Assembly (NCBI RefSeq): GCF_013408295.1
Contig: NZ_JACBYQ010000001.1
Coordinates: 682,001 to 746,000 of the forward strand
Direction of reading: 5' to 3'
From: Psychromicrobium silvestre
GTDB taxonomy: Bacteria; Actinomycetota; Actinomycetes; Actinomycetales; Micrococcaceae
DNA: 64,000 nt
In this document: positions 25,846 to 34,975 of the stretch, in pieces
Layout: each line of letters starts with the position of its first letter
Position numbering within the stretch: position 1 is the stretch's first letter
Notes under the pieces: model-generated
Databases searched by the model: none
What the model saw: only the letters and a program-made list of their open reading frames with translations
Told to the model about the DNA's origin: nothing
Made by a program: the position numbers and the translations under genes

Positions 25846-26805
25846 ATGGTCAACCCCGTGCACCTGCGGACTCTGTTGGAAGTTACCAGGCGTGGAAGCT
25901 TCGCCGCGGCCGCGGCCCAACTGGGTTACACCGCCTCGGCAGTCTCGCAGCAGATGGCAGCCTTGGAGCGGGAGACCGGCGTCGTACTCTTTGAACGCTC
26001 AGCCCGGGCAGCGCATCCCACCGCGGCAGCCGCAGTGATGTCCCGGCATGCAGCCAAAGTACTCACCGATCTCGAAGCGTTGCTGGCCGCGGCCAGTCAG
26101 ACTCCCGGTACCGCCGCGGAGGAACTTCGGCTAGGCATCTTCCCCTCGCTCGCCACCTATGTGCTCCCCCGGGTCCTGCAGACGACGGCGTGGAAAGACA
26201 TGCGTCTGGGCCTGAGCTTGCGGGTGGGCGAACCTGCGCAGACCATCCAGGGCCTGCGCGGTGGCGGCGAACTGGACATCGCCCTGGTGTACCAAGTGGG
26301 GCAGAGCGGTTTGGCTTGGCCACACACCCTGAATCGCAAATGGGTGGCAGACGATGTATTCCGGGTGGTGCTGCCGGCTTCCTGGGGCATCCGGGAGGGC
26401 TCTCAGATGTCAGCCTCGCAACTCACCGAGATGCCCTGGATAATGCACCATCCCGGCACTCCGGATGCCACCGTGATCGAGAGGCTCTTCGCCTCCTGCA
26501 ACCTGCACCCCCAAGTGGTGGCCTATAGCGACGATTTCAATGCGAGCCTGGCCCTGAGTGCGGCGGGCTTGGGCGCTTCCCTGGTTCCGGAACTGGTGCT
26601 CCGGCACAGTAAGCAGCGCTTCGTCGTGGTGGATGTGCCGGAGATCAGGTTGGCCAGGACGGTTTTTGCGCTGATGCCGCAAGAAAGTCCCGCTGCCAAG
26701 AACACAGCCGCGGCGCAAAGCCCGGCCCGAAAGAACGCAGCCACGCTGGGACTATTCGTGGAGTTATTAGGCACAGCTTTCGCCGAGGCCATCGCGAGGG
26801 ACTGA
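25846..26805 (+). CDS. LysR-family transcriptional regulator
   Basis: A 319-residue LTTR. The N-terminal helix-turn-helix is LLEVTRRGSFAAAAAQLGY plus SAVSQQMAALE, followed by a linker and a periplasmic-binding-fold effector domain with the usual LSAAGLGASLVPELV. ATG 25846 follows AAAGGAG. A perfect inverted repeat lies in its promoter region. It faces away from nrd and converges with metE, so its targets are not clear from position; the effector is unknown. Confidence 0.9.
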   Translation: MVNPVHLRTLLEVTRRGSFAAAAAQLGYTASAVSQQMAALERETGVVLFERSARAAHPTAAAAVMSRHAAKVLTDLEALLAAASQTPGTAAEELRLGIFPSLATYVLPRVLQTTAWKDMRLGLSLRVGEPAQTIQGLRGGGELDIALVYQVGQSGLAWPHTLNRKWVADDVFRVVLPASWGIREGSQMSASQLTEMPWIMHHPGTPDATVIERLFASCNLHPQVVAYSDDFNASLALSAAGLGASLVPELVLRHSKQRFVVVDVPEIRLARTVFALMPQESPAAKNTAAAQSPARKNAATLGLFVELLGTAFAEAIARD

Positions 26806-26821
26806 AAAACCGACTAAAAGC

Positions 26822-26888
26822 ACCGCCGAGTGTGGAGATCTGCACGTTATTCGCAAGGTTTAACGTGTAGATCTCCACACTCGGCGGT
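26822..26888. terminator. Very long bidirectional hairpin between lysR and metE
   Basis: Arms of 28 bp with one mismatch and an 11-base loop, beginning ACCGCCGAG. An A-run precedes and TTAAAAC follows, so it can terminate both convergent genes. Confidence 0.8.
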
Positions 26889-26903
26889 TAAAACGATTGG
26901 TGC

Positions 26904-29225
26904 TTAGACCAACTGGGCGCGTACCTCGCGAGTAGCTGCCACCAGATTGCGCAATGACTCCTCGGTCTCGGCATAGCCGCGAGTCTTCAAGCCACAATCC
27001 GGATTGACCCAGAGCTGACGCGCTGGCACATGCTCGACGGCGGTGCGCAGCAACTCGGTGACCTCGGCTTCCCCGGGTACTCGCGGCGAGTGGATGTCGT
27101 AGACGCCGGGACCAACACCTCGACCGAAGCCATGGTTCTCCAGGTCATTGACCACCTCCATCTTGGAGCGCGCGGCCTCAATGGAGGTCACGTCCGCATC
27201 CAAAGCATCGATGGCATCAATCACCACGCCGAATTCGGAGTAGCACAGATGGGTGTGCACCTGGGTTCCGGTGGCTGCACCGGAGGTGGCGAGCCGGAAA
27301 GCCTGCACCGACCAATCCAGGTAATCGGCTTGGGCCGCTTTGCGCAGTGGAAGCAATTCCCGCAGGGCCGGCTCATCGACCTGAATGATCTTGATTCCGG
27401 CTCGTTCCAGATCGGAGATCTCATCCCTTAGGGCAAGAGCCACCTGGTTCGCGGTTTCCCGCAAGGGCTGATCATCCCGCACAAAAGACCAGGCCAGGAT
27501 GGTGACCGGGCCGGTCAGCATGCCCTTCATCGGCTTCTCGGTCAGTGACTGAGCAAAGGCCGCCCATTCAACCGTGATCGGAGCATCCCGAGTGACATCA
27601 CCCCAGAGGATTGAAGGCCTGGTACAGCGGCTGCCATAGGACTGTACCCAACCGTGCACCGTGACGTCGAAACCCTCAAGGTTCTCGGCGAAATACTGCA
27701 CCATATCGTTGCGCTCGGGTTCGCCATGTACCAGCACGTCAAAGCCCAGCCCTTCCTGCAAGTCCACCACCCGACGGATCTCGTCCTGCATGAGTTCCCG
27801 GTACTGATCCGAGCTGAGCTCACCCTTATTGGCTCGAGCCCGGGCGGAACGGATTTCGCCGGTCTGCGGGAAGGAGCCGATCGTGGTGGTCGGCAGCACC
27901 GGCAATTGGAGTTCCTGCTGCTGTGCTTCGGCTCGGGCAGCATAGGCCTCACGCTGGAAATCGGCGGCGCCCAGCGCTGCGGTGCGGGAACGAACCTCTT
28001 CCCGGCGAACTCCGGCAGCCTGAGCCCGGGAAGCGATGACGCCGGTGGCCTCGGCAATAGCCGATTCCGCTGACGCCGGATCTGCCAGGTAGCTGGCCAG
28101 CGTCACCACTTCCGCAGCCTTCTGATCGGCGAAAGCCAACCAACTGCGCAATTGCGCGTCCAGCTGCACTTCCTCGCTGGCATCGTGCGGGACGTGGAAG
28201 GTTGACGTCGAGGTTGAAACAGCTAACTGGATACCCGCAGCCTTAAGCACATCCAATTTCGCGGCGGCGGCGGCCAGGTCATTGCGCCAGATGTTATGTC
28301 CATCCACCACACCAGCCACCAGAGTCTTGCCTTGCAGAGCCGAAGCCAGCGCGGCTGGCTCGGCGGGTAGCTCACCCTTGAAAAGGTCCAGCTGAATCGC
28401 TTCCACCGGTGCCGCCGCAACATTGTTCAGCAGCTCGCCGAGTGAGCCATAGGGGGTGCTGAGGAGGATCTGCGGCCGCTCCGGGGTCGCCCCCAATGTG
28501 GTGTAAGCGGTCTCCAGCGCCGTCCGCAGCTCATCGGTGGAGAACTCACCATCCACCACCAAAGCAGGCTCGTCAAGCTGCACCCAGCCCGCGCCGGCAG
28601 CCGCAAGATTCTGCAGCAATTCGGCATAGACAGGCAATAGCTCAGCCAACTTAGACAAGGGAGAGAAGCCCTCCGGAGCCCCGTCGCTAGCCTTGCTCAG
28701 CAGCAGGAAGGTCACCGGACCCACCAAATAGGGTCGGGTTTGCACGCCGTTCGCCAGCGCGAATTTGAACTCTTCGACAATCCGTTGAGAGGTGACCGAG
28801 AAATTGGTCTCCGGGCCGATCTCCGGAACCAGGTAGTGGTAGTTCGAATCGAACCATTTGGTCATCTCTAGCGGCTGTTGCTCGGCATTTCCGCGGGCCA
28901 AGGTGAAGTATCCGTCGATGCTGAGCTGCCCCTCGGCATCGAGCAACTGGCCAAACCGGGCCGGAATGGCGCCGAGATGGGTGGCCGCATCAAGCACTTG
29001 ATCGTAATAGGAGAAAGTTCCGGGAACGGCTGCCGGCTCGGTCAGGCCCAGCCCGGTGAGCCGTTCAAAGCCCGCCAATTGCACCTGTTTAGCGGCCGCA
29101 TCCAGCGTAGCCGCATCGATTTTGCCGGCCCAGTAGGCTTCTACGGCTTTCTTGAGCTCTCGACGGCGACCGATCCGGGGGTAACCCAGGATCGAGGCTG
29201 CGGGAAAGTTGATGGTTTCAGTCAT
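26904..29225 (-). CDS. metE: Cobalamin-independent methionine synthase
   Basis: A 773-residue MetE enzyme that transfers the methyl group of methyltetrahydrofolate-polyglutamate to homocysteine. The duplicated TIM-barrel layout is complete. Zinc ligands are seen in QVHTHLCYSEF and WVNPDCGLKTRGYAETEESL near the C-terminus. ATG 29225 has GAGG upstream and overlaps the stop of metF (ATGA), so synthesis of the two is coupled. No cobalamin-riboswitch signature was found. Confidence 0.95.
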   Translation of the reverse strand: MTETINFPAASILGYPRIGRRRELKKAVEAYWAGKIDAATLDAAAKQVQLAGFERLTGLGLTEPAAVPGTFSYYDQVLDAATHLGAIPARFGQLLDAEGQLSIDGYFTLARGNAEQQPLEMTKWFDSNYHYLVPEIGPETNFSVTSQRIVEEFKFALANGVQTRPYLVGPVTFLLLSKASDGAPEGFSPLSKLAELLPVYAELLQNLAAAGAGWVQLDEPALVVDGEFSTDELRTALETAYTTLGATPERPQILLSTPYGSLGELLNNVAAAPVEAIQLDLFKGELPAEPAALASALQGKTLVAGVVDGHNIWRNDLAAAAAKLDVLKAAGIQLAVSTSTSTFHVPHDASEEVQLDAQLRSWLAFADQKAAEVVTLASYLADPASAESAIAEATGVIASRAQAAGVRREEVRSRTAALGAADFQREAYAARAEAQQQELQLPVLPTTTIGSFPQTGEIRSARARANKGELSSDQYRELMQDEIRRVVDLQEGLGFDVLVHGEPERNDMVQYFAENLEGFDVTVHGWVQSYGSRCTRPSILWGDVTRDAPITVEWAAFAQSLTEKPMKGMLTGPVTILAWSFVRDDQPLRETANQVALALRDEISDLERAGIKIIQVDEPALRELLPLRKAAQADYLDWSVQAFRLATSGAATGTQVHTHLCYSEFGVVIDAIDALDADVTSIEAARSKMEVVNDLENHGFGRGVGPGVYDIHSPRVPGEAEVTELLRTAVEHVPARQLWVNPDCGLKTRGYAETEESLRNLVAATREVRAQLV

Positions 29226-30208
29226 TTCGGGTCCTCTACAAGGTGGTCGGTGGGGCGTTGGCTCAGGCGGGCAGCGGGCGGAACCGGGCGGAATAGGTCC
29301 AGACGGTCCAGTACATCGAGCGCCGCTTGATGTTGGTTGAAGGTATAGAGATGAATGCCGGGAGCCCCGGCGTCCAAGGCTGCTTTGGCGAGTTGTACGG
29401 TGGCGCGCACCCCCACCCGACGGCGTTCGCCGTCGTCGCGCGCCGCTTCTAGCTGGGCCAACAGTTCCGGCGCGGGCTGCACGCCGGTGAGCTGGGCCAA
29501 CCGTTGCAGGCGCTTCAGGCTGGTGAAGGGCATCACCCCGGGAATGATCGGGATACTCACCCCGGCTCTGCGGGCGCGTAGCAGCAGATCCGCGTATTGC
29601 TCCGGGTGGAAGAACACCTGGGTAATGGCGAAGTCCGCACCGGAGCGCTGCTTAGCAAGCAACACCTCAATATCGTGTTGCTCGCTGGGCGATTCGGGAT
29701 GCCGGGTTGGATAGGCGGCCACACCGATCGCTACCTTGCCTGCCGCGAGCATCGCGGAACGCCGCTGTTCTACCCGGCGAATCAGCTCCACCAGGTCCTG
29801 GGCGAAGTTGAGCGCTCCGGGTGGGTGCTCCTCGCTGCCGTCGCTCGGATGGTCCCCGCGTAAAGCCAGAATGCCTCGCACTCCGGCGTCGAGTAAATCG
29901 GCGATGATTCCGGCCAGCTCATCGGCGGTATTGCCGATGCAAGTGAGGTGGGCCAGCGGTCGCAGCGTGGTCTGGCTTAGCAAGCGGTGCAGCAATTCCA
30001 CCGCGGTATCCCGATTGGAGCCATTAGCCCCATAGGTCACCGAGACATAGTCCGGATTGGTGCTCTCCAGCTCACGAATGGTGGCCCAGAGGCCATCGAC
30101 GGCGGCGGGGGAACGCGGTGGGAACAATTCATAGGAAAGCGCTACCGGAGCACTATGCTGCCCGGAAACCCGTTCCCTAGGCTCGGACAGAATACTGGGA
30201 GGAGACAT
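29222..30208 (-). CDS. metF: 5,10-methylenetetrahydrofolate reductase
   Basis: A 328-residue MetF flavoprotein that supplies methyltetrahydrofolate to MetE. The N-terminal SYELFPPRSPAAVDGLW, the folate-site SVTYGANGSNRD, ALRGDHPSD and FFHPEQYADLL are characteristic. ATG 30208 follows AAAGGA; the frame is open upstream but enters the leader. It is the first gene of metF-metE and is preceded by a structured leader with a possible upstream peptide. Confidence 0.93.
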   Translation of the reverse strand: MSPPSILSEPRERVSGQHSAPVALSYELFPPRSPAAVDGLWATIRELESTNPDYVSVTYGANGSNRDTAVELLHRLLSQTTLRPLAHLTCIGNTADELAGIIADLLDAGVRGILALRGDHPSDGSEEHPPGALNFAQDLVELIRRVEQRRSAMLAAGKVAIGVAAYPTRHPESPSEQHDIEVLLAKQRSGADFAITQVFFHPEQYADLLLRARRAGVSIPIIPGVMPFTSLKRLQRLAQLTGVQPAPELLAQLEAARDDGERRRVGVRATVQLAKAALDAGAPGIHLYTFNQHQAALDVLDRLDLFRPVPPAARLSQRPTDHLVEDPK

Positions 30209-30269
30209 TTGCGGTCCTTTGTATAACGGCGCGCCAGCGAGGCAGCACCAACTAATGAACTGTGCAAAT

Positions 30270-30318
30270 GTCAGGCCCACACGGGGGCACCCACACCCCC
30301 GGAGCGGGGGTCGCTGAC
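30270..30318 (-). promoter_or_regulatory. Candidate structured leader RNA of metF-metE
   Basis: In the RNA sense, a closing stem GTCAG/CTGAC surrounds two hairpins. One is a perfect CCCCCG-CTC-CGGGGG stem; the other is GCCC-N6-GGGC. It lies about 60 bases upstream of the metF start. It does not match the SAM-IV or cobalamin riboswitch cores I remember. Confidence 0.45.
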
Positions 30319-30336
30319 AAGTATGACGTTTCCCAC
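30271..30336 (-). CDS. Possible 21-residue leader peptide upstream of metF
   Basis: A frame from GTG 30336 to TGA 30271 encodes MGNVILVSDPRSGGVGAPVW followed by A. It runs through both hairpins of the leader and stops within the closing stem. There is no obvious ribosome-binding site. It could be an attenuation peptide, but codon content is not methionine-rich and the frame may be fortuitous. Confidence 0.25.
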   Translation of the reverse strand: MGNVILVSDPRSGGVGAPVWA

Positions 30337-30366
30337 TCTAGGAAGCCATGGGCGGCTGAACAAGTA

Positions 30367-30406
30367 TTTGTCGAATTAAGACAAAGTTTTACGCACGTAT
30401 ACGTGC
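30367..30406. promoter_or_regulatory. Two palindromes upstream of metF
   Basis: TTTGTC-N7-GACAAA is at 30367-30385 and the perfect 14-bp palindrome GCACGTATACGTGC at 30393-30406. They lie between the DUF1304 gene end and the metF leader, where the metF promoter should be, and look like repressor sites. Confidence 0.5.
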
Positions 30407-30418
30407 CGAAAGTGCGGT

Positions 30419-30832
30419 TTAGGAGGTGTGCAAGCCGAGAAAACCGAATAATGCGATCAAGGGGGCAACGCCCTGAATCAGTACGGGGAGAACGAAGCCG
30501 GGTTTGCTGATCAGCAGTACGACGGCGGCAACCACCATGGTGAAGCAGGCCATGGCTACCAGCCCGGCGCCGAAAAGCACGGTCCCGGCACCCCCGGTGC
30601 AGAGCAGAATGGCACCGACGATGCTACCCAGCCCAATGGCCAAGTTGTAGTAGCCCTGGTTGAAAGCCATCGGTGCAAGCACCTCTGCCTCTTCCTGGTC
30701 CTTCACGCCGAAGCGCTTCCAAGCCGCCGGCTGACGCCAGCGCACCGACTCCAAAAGCCAAAAATAGCCGTGAATCAGGCCAGCCAAAACAGCAAAAATA
30801 ACGGTGATCCAGGGCAGCCCGTAAGAAGTCAT
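30419..30832 (-). CDS. DUF1304 membrane protein
   Basis: A 137-residue DUF1304 protein with four membrane segments. The signature GLIHGYFWLLESVRW with KRFG, then NQGYYNLAIGLG and the repeating glycine-rich helices are present. The family role is unknown. ATG 30832 follows AAGG. It lies between the Bat-like operon and metF on the minus strand and probably has its own promoter. Confidence 0.88.
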   Translation of the reverse strand: MTSYGLPWITVIFAVLAGLIHGYFWLLESVRWRQPAAWKRFGVKDQEEAEVLAPMAFNQGYYNLAIGLGSIVGAILLCTGGAGTVLFGAGLVAMACFTMVVAAVVLLISKPGFVLPVLIQGVAPLIALFGFLGLHTS

Positions 30833-30878
30833 GCCCTTACTTTACGCTGTGCTCCGGCGGCCTTGCGCAGGCTTTACT

Positions 30879-31649
30879 TCACCACTGCTTCCCATTGGGA
30901 TCCTGGGGCAGATTACCGACGTCGCTGCCGCCCTGCTTGCCGTCGTTGCGATCTTTTTGCGCCTGTTTTTGCTGCTGGTTGAGCTGATCAATTTTGGCTG
31001 GATCACCGGAGGTGCTGGGTTGCGGAGTGGATGAGGAAGGGTCCGTTTGGCTCTGACCGGTGCCTTGCGACTTCTGCTTGAGTCGTTCATTGGCATCCTT
31101 CAGATTTTGGCCCTCGCCCTGCTGGTTCCCGTTGCCGCCCTGCTGGAAACAGCCCTGCGGGGCCTCATCAGTCACCTTGACGCCCTGATCGTAGAGCGCC
31201 TTGGCACCGCTTTCGTCGCCCGCAGCCTTTTTTGCGTCCCCCAGCTTCTCCAGGGTGAAGGCTAGATTGACCCGAACCTTGCAAGAGTCATCGGCTGAAG
31301 CCAACCGCAGGGCTTCCTCAAATTGCGGCTTGGCCGCTTCAAAATCCTGCTGCAGCAAATAGCCATCACCATCGTTGAACCAAGCCTTATAGGGTTCCAC
31401 AAAGTTGGCGATTTTCAGCACTCCCGCTGCGGAGTGCACTCCCCCAGCGTCGCCTTTAGCAAAGGCTGAGCTCAGTTGTGCCGACGCCATTGGCACACTC
31501 AGAAGCTTCGCTGCGAAGAGCAATACCAGAAGCACCAAGGGGATTGAGAAGATCAGCATTCTGCGCCGCCACAGCAACCTCTTGGGTCGCTCCGCGACGC
31601 GGTCAGGTTGCTCGGCAGGGAGCTTCTCTGGGGCAAGGCTCGTGCTCAT
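30879..31649 (-). CDS. TPR-containing membrane protein of a Bat-like operon
   Basis: A 256-residue protein with one membrane segment (residues about 31-50) and TPR-like helices (PYKAWFNDGDGYLLQQDFEAAKPQFEEALRLA is the first, with DSGAKALYDQG-like motifs later). The C-terminal ~90 residues are disordered and Gln/Ser/Gly-rich. It is the last gene of the six-gene MoxR run and overlaps the preceding VWA gene by four bases. It corresponds in position to BatC/BatE-type TPR proteins. Confidence 0.78.
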   Translation of the reverse strand: MSTSLAPEKLPAEQPDRVAERPKRLLWRRRMLIFSIPLVLLVLLFAAKLLSVPMASAQLSSAFAKGDAGGVHSAAGVLKIANFVEPYKAWFNDGDGYLLQQDFEAAKPQFEEALRLASADDSCKVRVNLAFTLEKLGDAKKAAGDESGAKALYDQGVKVTDEAPQGCFQQGGNGNQQGEGQNLKDANERLKQKSQGTGQSQTDPSSSTPQPSTSGDPAKIDQLNQQQKQAQKDRNDGKQGGSDVGNLPQDPNGKQW

Positions 31650-32659
31650 CGGCCCACCTGCTCAGTCGTTTTCTTTCGACGCGGTTGAATACTCCGCCAT
31701 TGTCGTAGCGTATCGAACAGCTCCCAACCGGCCAAGGCCAGCACCCCCAGGCCGAAAATCCAATACAGCTCGAATTGGGCGCGCGAGCCCGAGGAACCAT
31801 CCAATTTTAACGCTGCACCGGCCACCGACCCGGTTACCGAATCGACGCCATCGCCGGCTTGACGATGCTGATAGGGAACCCCGAGTTGCTGGGCGATCTG
31901 TTTGAGCATGTTCTCATCGATCTTAGATATTGCGTCACCGTGCCCGTCAGAGGAATTGTCCTGAATATAGCCCGGCCCGGGCGCCGCGCCGAATCCCGTA
32001 TTCTCCTTCATCTTGCCGCCCGCAGCCGTTCCATAGCCCAACACCGCGCCGGCGGAGATCAAGCCCTGCTGAGGTTGGAAGGGCGCCGGTGGGGTGCTGG
32101 CGGTCTGCTCGCCATCGCCCAGATAAAACACCACCCTGGCCCGCTCGGGATGCGATTTTTGTGCAGCCGCCAGCCTACTCTGCAGGGTCTTTGCCGCCAC
32201 CGTGACGGAAGAGCCTCGCGAGTAAAGGGTGATTTCCGGACTCAAGATATCCACCGCATTGTCGAAGGCGTTCCGATCGCTGGTCAGTGGGAGTTTCACC
32301 ACAGCGTCCTGATCGAAACTGATGAGCGAGAGATGCGCTCCCGGGAGCTTGTCCGCGATGGCCAGCATATCCGCCTTCATTCCGTCCAACCGGGGCTTGC
32401 CCTTGGCATAATCTTCAGCCATTGAAGAGCTGGTGGTATCCACCACGAAAATTACATCGAGTTGTGCCGATGCCGCGCTGAGATCCACGGTACCAACGCC
32501 GGGCCGCAGCAGGGTGAGCAGCAATAACAAGGTCAGCGCGGTGCGGCGCAGCCAAGCGATCCGTTCGACGCCGGTCAGCGCCAACCAGAGGCAGCCAGCC
32601 ATCAGCACTGCGGCCAGCGGCAGTAACAACCACCAAAAGATCACCGGGGCGAAGCTCAT
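31646..32659 (-). CDS. VWA-domain membrane protein (second)
   Basis: A 337-residue protein with two N-terminal membrane segments, a von Willebrand A domain and a C-terminal membrane helix, the BatA/BatB layout. The MIDAS motif reads DTTSSSM instead of the classical DxSxS, which would weaken metal binding, although a Ser/Thr still occupies the positions. It overlaps both neighbours by four bases (ATGA), so the operon is tightly coupled. Confidence 0.85.
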   Translation of the reverse strand: MSFAPVIFWWLLLPLAAVLMAGCLWLALTGVERIAWLRRTALTLLLLLTLLRPGVGTVDLSAASAQLDVIFVVDTTSSSMAEDYAKGKPRLDGMKADMLAIADKLPGAHLSLISFDQDAVVKLPLTSDRNAFDNAVDILSPEITLYSRGSSVTVAAKTLQSRLAAAQKSHPERARVVFYLGDGEQTASTPPAPFQPQQGLISAGAVLGYGTAAGGKMKENTGFGAAPGPGYIQDNSSDGHGDAISKIDENMLKQIAQQLGVPYQHRQAGDGVDSVTGSVAGAALKLDGSSGSRAQFELYWIFGLGVLALAGWELFDTLRQWRSIQPRRKKTTEQVGR

Positions 32660-33639
32660 CGGCGCAACCTCCAGGCCGCGAAGAGCAAGCTCAGCAGGGC
32701 CAAGCCTGCGATTAACAACCAGACCTCCGGTCGATCATGCGTCACTAGCTGTGGCCGACCTTGCAGCTTACTGGCCTCTGTGGCTTGAACCTTCTGCACA
32801 ATATCCGCGGCTGCGGCGGTATCGCTGAGCACGTAGTACTCGCCTCCGGTGCCCCGCACTGCGCTCTTCATCTGCTCCCCCGCGGTAACCCTGGCCGCAG
32901 CACCGTCTGGACCGTTGGGGTTAATCCCGTAAATCCGAATACTGGCCTTCGTAGCCAGGGCTGCGGCTTCCGGGAGGGTGAAGAGTTGCTTGCCCGCCAC
33001 CATGTTGTCGGTAGCCAGCACAATTGATCGGGAGCGCTGCTCGGAGGCTAGCTTGGGAAAACTATTGACGCAGGTGGCCAGCCCGTCACCGATGAGCGAG
33101 GAGCCTTTACCGCTGTAGGTGCCCTCAAAGAAGCCGGTACTGTTGCTCTGCTCGGTGAGCGATTTCTTTGCATCGGCGAGCTGTTCGTTGATGAATTCGT
33201 AGTCGTCGGTCAAGGGGAAGACTTGCACGGCCGAGGAGTCGAAAATTACCATTCCCAGTCGTTCGCCGTTGAAGTCCTTGGCCAATTGGGTGAAGACCTC
33301 CACCAACTTCACATCGGTGTCCACCATCGAGCCAGAGACATCGAGACACAGTACGATGTCTCGATTGCTCTGTTCCGGCCTGATATTGCTCTGCTCGGCG
33401 GGCCTTGCGGCGGCCAGCAGGCTCGCCAGCACGAGCACCAGAAGCGATAGCACGGCCACCAAAATCCATAGTCGACGCCGGGCCAGTGCCTTTGCGTAGG
33501 CCGGCAAGGCGGTGAGCCGCTCGGCGTGCGCAACGGGGATTGGCTCCCGCTCATTCCGGCCACGGCGCAGGGCGAAATAAGCCACTGCCGCCAAGGCGAT
33601 TAAGCCGAGTGGAATCAGCCACCCCAGGATTAGGACCAT
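32656..33639 (-). CDS. VWA-domain membrane protein (first)
   Basis: A 327-residue BatA-like protein. Membrane segments lie at about residues 3-23 and 57-77. The VWA domain starts at VLCLDVSGSMVDTD with an intact MIDAS, and a C-terminal helix lies near 305-325. It probably forms a surface complex with the second VWA protein. The frame overlaps the upstream 155-residue gene. Confidence 0.88.
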   Translation of the reverse strand: MVLILGWLIPLGLIALAAVAYFALRRGRNEREPIPVAHAERLTALPAYAKALARRRLWILVAVLSLLVLVLASLLAAARPAEQSNIRPEQSNRDIVLCLDVSGSMVDTDVKLVEVFTQLAKDFNGERLGMVIFDSSAVQVFPLTDDYEFINEQLADAKKSLTEQSNSTGFFEGTYSGKGSSLIGDGLATCVNSFPKLASEQRSRSIVLATDNMVAGKQLFTLPEAAALATKASIRIYGINPNGPDGAAARVTAGEQMKSAVRGTGGEYYVLSDTAAAADIVQKVQATEASKLQGRPQLVTHDRPEVWLLIAGLALLSLLFAAWRLRR

Positions 33640-34097
33640 GTTGACACCAGCTGCCGAGCAATATCTGCCGAGTGGCCCAGGCTTTGGGCGTCCTGAACAC
33701 CGAATTCAGCCGGGTAAAAAACTTCTACGGCATCCCCTACCAAGGGAAGTCCCGCGGAACGCACCTCGGCCAAGGTCATCCGACCGGTCTTCACTCCGGT
33801 AAGTTCCTGTGCGAAGCCTCGTACCGCAACGCTGAGCTTCTGATGGGCGGCCCGGGCACTGAGCTGCCCCGCTTGGTGTTGTGCCGCAATCTGATCGATC
33901 TGCGCAAGATATCTGGCGCGCAGGGACAGCAGTTTTCGCGGTGGCATCGGAATCTCCCCCACCGGCAAACGTTTCCTGGTCGCATAGAACACCGAGAAGT
34001 ACCAAGCGGCAACCAGCGCTAAGAGCGCAATGCCCAGCACTAGCCAGAGCATCGCGTAATCCAAGGGTGGGAAGAAGCCGCTGCTATCGCCGGGCAC
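33630..34097 (-). CDS. Small membrane protein of the Bat-like operon
   Basis: A 155-residue protein with one membrane helix at about residues 17-35 and a cytoplasmic helical region (YLAQIDQIAAQHQAGQLSAR, then RAAHQKLSVAVRGFAQELTG). This resembles the DUF4381-like or BatD-substitute protein often found between DUF58 and VWA genes. The start is GTG 34097, overlapping the DUF58 gene by 14 bases. The function is unknown. Confidence 0.75.
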   Translation of the reverse strand: MPGDSSGFFPPLDYAMLWLVLGIALLALVAAWYFSVFYATRKRLPVGEIPMPPRKLLSLRARYLAQIDQIAAQHQAGQLSARAAHQKLSVAVRGFAQELTGVKTGRMTLAEVRSAGLPLVGDAVEVFYPAEFGVQDAQSLGHSADIARQLVSTWS

Positions 34098-34971
34098 GTC
34101 GTTGCCTCTCTAGAAGCGAGAACAAGGTGGACATGACCTCTTCGCTGTGTCCCAACCATTCCAGGGGAATGGCTTGCCGGGACATGAGCTGCTCAATGTC
34201 CTCGCGACGTTTCTGCACCGCTTCAGCGTAGGCTGCGGCCAGTTGCGGGTCCTTGGCCAGCAGAGAAACCACCGTGTCCCTGCGGTGCACATCGAAGCTC
34301 TCCCGGAGCAGCGCCTCACCATGTGCCAGGTCGGCATCGGAGATAACCAGCCAAAGCAGTTCATGCTGAGCGCGAAGCCTACGCAGCAAGCGCTCTAGTT
34401 CAGGGCTTACCGGATGTTCGTCGGCCACCACAAAGATGAGTCGTCGCTGCCGAATGTTCTTTGCGATGTATTCCAATTGAGCGATGAGGTTTGAGCTCCC
34501 CGCTTCCAGGGTGGTGCTCGAATCGACCCGCTGGAGTATTGACTCAAGGTGACCTTCGGTACCTCTGGCGGGGATCGCCGTCGTAGCGTCAGCATCTCCG
34601 TACACCAAGCCCACGGTGTCATTATGCTTCAATGCCAGGTAACCGATCACCCCCAGAGCCATCACCATGATGTCCTTTTTGGGCTCTCCGCCACCCGCCA
34701 CGGCAGCCATATTGCGTCCGGTATCTGCTACCAGTAGAACGCTCTGTTTCCGCACGGCCACATAACGCTTAATCAGGGGTGCGCCGTGCCGGGCTGTGGC
34801 TTTCCAGTCGATATCCCGGATTTCGTCACCCGGAACGTAAGCGCGCAAATCGTCGAAGTCCAGGCTGCGGCCGCGGAAAATCGCATCGTATTCACCGTCT
34901 AGCATGCCGCGCGCCTTGCGGTGGGCGAAGATGAACATCTTCGACTTCACCTTCTGTAAGAGCTGTGCCAT
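34084..34971 (-). CDS. DUF58 protein
   Basis: A 295-residue DUF58 (degenerate VWA-like) protein. The signature YDAIFRGRSLDFDDLRAYVP and DEIRDIDWKATARHGAPLIKRY is complete. DUF58 proteins are the usual partner of MoxR ATPases. ATG 34971 begins five bases after the moxR stop; an upstream in-frame start to 35007 would overlap moxR. Confidence 0.9.
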   Translation of the reverse strand: MAQLLQKVKSKMFIFAHRKARGMLDGEYDAIFRGRSLDFDDLRAYVPGDEIRDIDWKATARHGAPLIKRYVAVRKQSVLLVADTGRNMAAVAGGGEPKKDIMVMALGVIGYLALKHNDTVGLVYGDADATTAIPARGTEGHLESILQRVDSSTTLEAGSSNLIAQLEYIAKNIRQRRLIFVVADEHPVSPELERLLRRLRAQHELLWLVISDADLAHGEALLRESFDVHRRDTVVSLLAKDPQLAAAYAEAVQKRREDIEQLMSRQAIPLEWLGHSEEVMSTLFSLLERQRRARR

Positions 34972-34975
34972 TCGA

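Noticed and set aside
30209-30418. SAM-IV or cobalamin riboswitch upstream of metF-metE
   Set aside because: The conserved core sequences I know for these classes are absent; only a generic structured leader is reported.
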